DNA of 7,241 bases from JAGOBX01 sp017999075 [NCBI: Candidatus Babelota bacterium] (GTDB lineage: Bacteria > JAGOBX01), in NCBI GenBank assembly GCA_017999075.1, contig JAGOBX010000173.1, forward strand, positions 1 to 7,241, read 5' to 3'. Below the pieces are notes generated by a model, which searched no databases, was not told the DNA's origin, and saw nothing but the letters and a program-made list of their open reading frames with translations. Shown here piece after piece: positions 6,263 through 7,241 of the stretch. The position numbers were made by a program, and so were the translations under genes. Numbering within the stretch: the stretch's first letter is position 1; each line of letters opens with the position of its first letter.

Positions 6263-7241
6263 TCAGTCGAAATTTTTTATAATAGCATCTGCAAAAGCCG
6301 ATGTGCCTACTTTGACAGCTCCTTCAACAAGTCTTTCAAGGTCATAAGTGACAGTTTTTTGTACAATAGTTTTTTCTATTGCCGACTTGATTTTTTTCGA
6401 ACATTCTATCCAACCCATATACTCAAGCATTAAACAAGCTGATAAAATTAAAGAACCAGGGTTTATCATATCTTTGTTAGCGTATTTAGGAGCAGTTCCG
6501 TGAGTGGCTTCAAAAAGACCGATATATTCGCCTATGTTTGCGCCTGGAGCAAGACCTAATCCTCCTACCTGAGCAGCAGCAGCATCGCTTAAGTAATCGC
6601 CATTAAGATTAGGTAAAGCTATTACATCGTAATCGGATGTGCGTGTTAATATTTGCTGAAGCATACTGTCGGCAATTCTGTCTTTGATTATAATTTTGCC
6701 TTCAGGCTGTTTACCTTTATAAATATCGTTTAGTTCTGTTTCTGTTATAGTTTTATCTTTATATTCAGAAGCAGCCACTTCATAACACCAGTCTTTAAAA
6801 GCGCCTTCCGTAAATTTCATAATATTTCCCTTATGAACAATAGTTACGCTTTTTCTATTTTGAGAAATAGCATGTTCTATGGCTGACCGCATTAATCGTT
6901 TTGATGCGAAAACACTGATAGGTTTTATTCCTATTCCTGAATCCTCACGTATGGAAATGTTGAATTCAGTTTTGATAAAATCAATTATTTTTTTTGATTC
7001 TTTAGTCCCCTCTTTCCATTCGATTCCTGCATATACATCTTCAGTATTTTCGCGGAATATTATTATATCCATTTGTTCTGGATTTTTTACAGGAGAAGGA
7101 ACTCCTTTAATATATTTTACAGGACGCACACAAGCAAATAAGTCAAGTTTTTGCCTTAGAGTAACATTCAATGATCTGAATCCGCCGCCGACAGGAGTTG
7201 TTAACGGTCCTTTTAAAGCAATGTAAAAATCTTTTATTGCT
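6263..7241 (-). CDS. icd: Isocitrate dehydrogenase, NADP-dependent (partial, N-terminus cut by window edge)
   Basis: The frame is open from the right window edge to a TGA at 6263, giving 325 residues. An in-frame TTG at 7171 is not the start, because conserved sequence ([18 protein letters not shown]) continues upstream of it to the edge. By alignment to memory of E. coli Icd (416 residues), about 90 residues are missing. The enzyme converts isocitrate to 2-oxoglutarate and CO2 with reduction of NADP in the TCA cycle. Visible equivalents of E. coli residues are Ser113 and Asn115 (RSLN), Arg119, Arg129 (VRPV), Arg153 and Tyr160 ([11 protein letters not shown]), Lys230 ([11 protein letters not shown]), Asp283 (IKDRIAD), and Asp307 and Asp311 (NLNGDYLSD). 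The coenzyme site has HGTAPKY (Lys344, Tyr345) and TYDLERL (Tyr391, Arg395), which points to NADP rather than NAD. The serine used by the IDH kinase in enterics is conserved, but regulation by it is not implied. The gene ends 53 bp before glyS. Confidence 0.97.
   Translation of the reverse strand, partial: AIKDFYIALKGPLTTPVGGGFRSLNVTLRQKLDLFACVRPVKYIKGVPSPVKNPEQMDIIIFRENTEDVYAGIEWKEGTKESKKIIDFIKTEFNISIREDSGIGIKPISVFASKRLMRSAIEHAISQNRKSVTIVHKGNIMKFTEGAFKDWCYEVAASEYKDKTITETELNDIYKGKQPEGKIIIKDRIADSMLQQILTRTSDYDVIALPNLNGDYLSDAAAAQVGGLGLAPGANIGEYIGLFEATHGTAPKYANKDMINPGSLILSACLMLEYMGWIECSKKIKSAIEKTIVQKTVTYDLERLVEGAVKVGTSAFADAIIKNFD

Noticed and set aside
7169-7171. TTG as a start codon for the isocitrate dehydrogenase gene
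   Set aside because: The frame stays open to the window edge and the upstream residues match the conserved [14 protein letters not shown] block, so this codon is an internal Leu and the gene is simply cut by the window.
1-7241. Mobile elements, CRISPR arrays, tRNA or other RNA genes
   Set aside because: No direct repeat arrays, transposase-like frames, terminal inverted repeats or cloverleaf-like sequence were seen. The window is filled almost end to end by protein-coding genes.

Overview
The window is a low-GC (about 30% by eye) bacterial chromosome segment in which every credible gene lies on the minus strand, so transcription runs from the right edge to the left edge. The standard genetic code fits: TGA and TAA are both used as stops and all conserved motifs read correctly. 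The gene set (E. coli-type NADP isocitrate dehydrogenase, separate-subunit GlyRS beta chain, RlmB/TrmH-type rRNA methylase, PrmC, a possible lipoprotein) fits a free-living or host-associated bacterium, probably diderm, with a strongly AT-biased genome. I cannot name the taxon from this sequence alone.

Layout in transcription order: icd (enters from the right edge, N-terminus missing; ends 6263), a 53-bp gap with a ribosome binding site, glyS (6209-4116), a possible lipoprotein overlapping the glyS end (about 4126-3422), a calcineurin-like phosphoesterase homologue (3419-2592), a zinc-ribbon protein with three membrane segments (2574-2128), an RlmB-like 23S rRNA 2'-O-methyltransferase (2123-1386), a short HAD-like protein (1382-843), and prmC (846 to the left edge, stop codon not in the window). 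From glyS to prmC the junctions are overlaps or gaps of 2-17 bp, with an ATGA overlap at the last one. There is no room for internal terminators, so this looks like one operon. No stretch longer than 53 bp lacks a gene.

Three members act in translation: GlyS charges tRNA-Gly (with an alpha subunit not seen here), the RlmB-like enzyme modifies 23S rRNA, and PrmC methylates the GGQ glutamine of release factors. The four genes among them are poorly characterised. Two of these look like degenerate members of hydrolase superfamilies: the phosphoesterase has lost the first metal-ligand Asp and the first His of its GHxH motif, and the HAD-like protein has Cys and Asn where the two catalytic Asp residues belong. 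I see no mobile element, CRISPR array, RNA gene or clear promoter. The best leads are these two apparent pseudoenzymes kept within a translation operon, and a seven-base poly-C tract inside the zinc-ribbon membrane gene.
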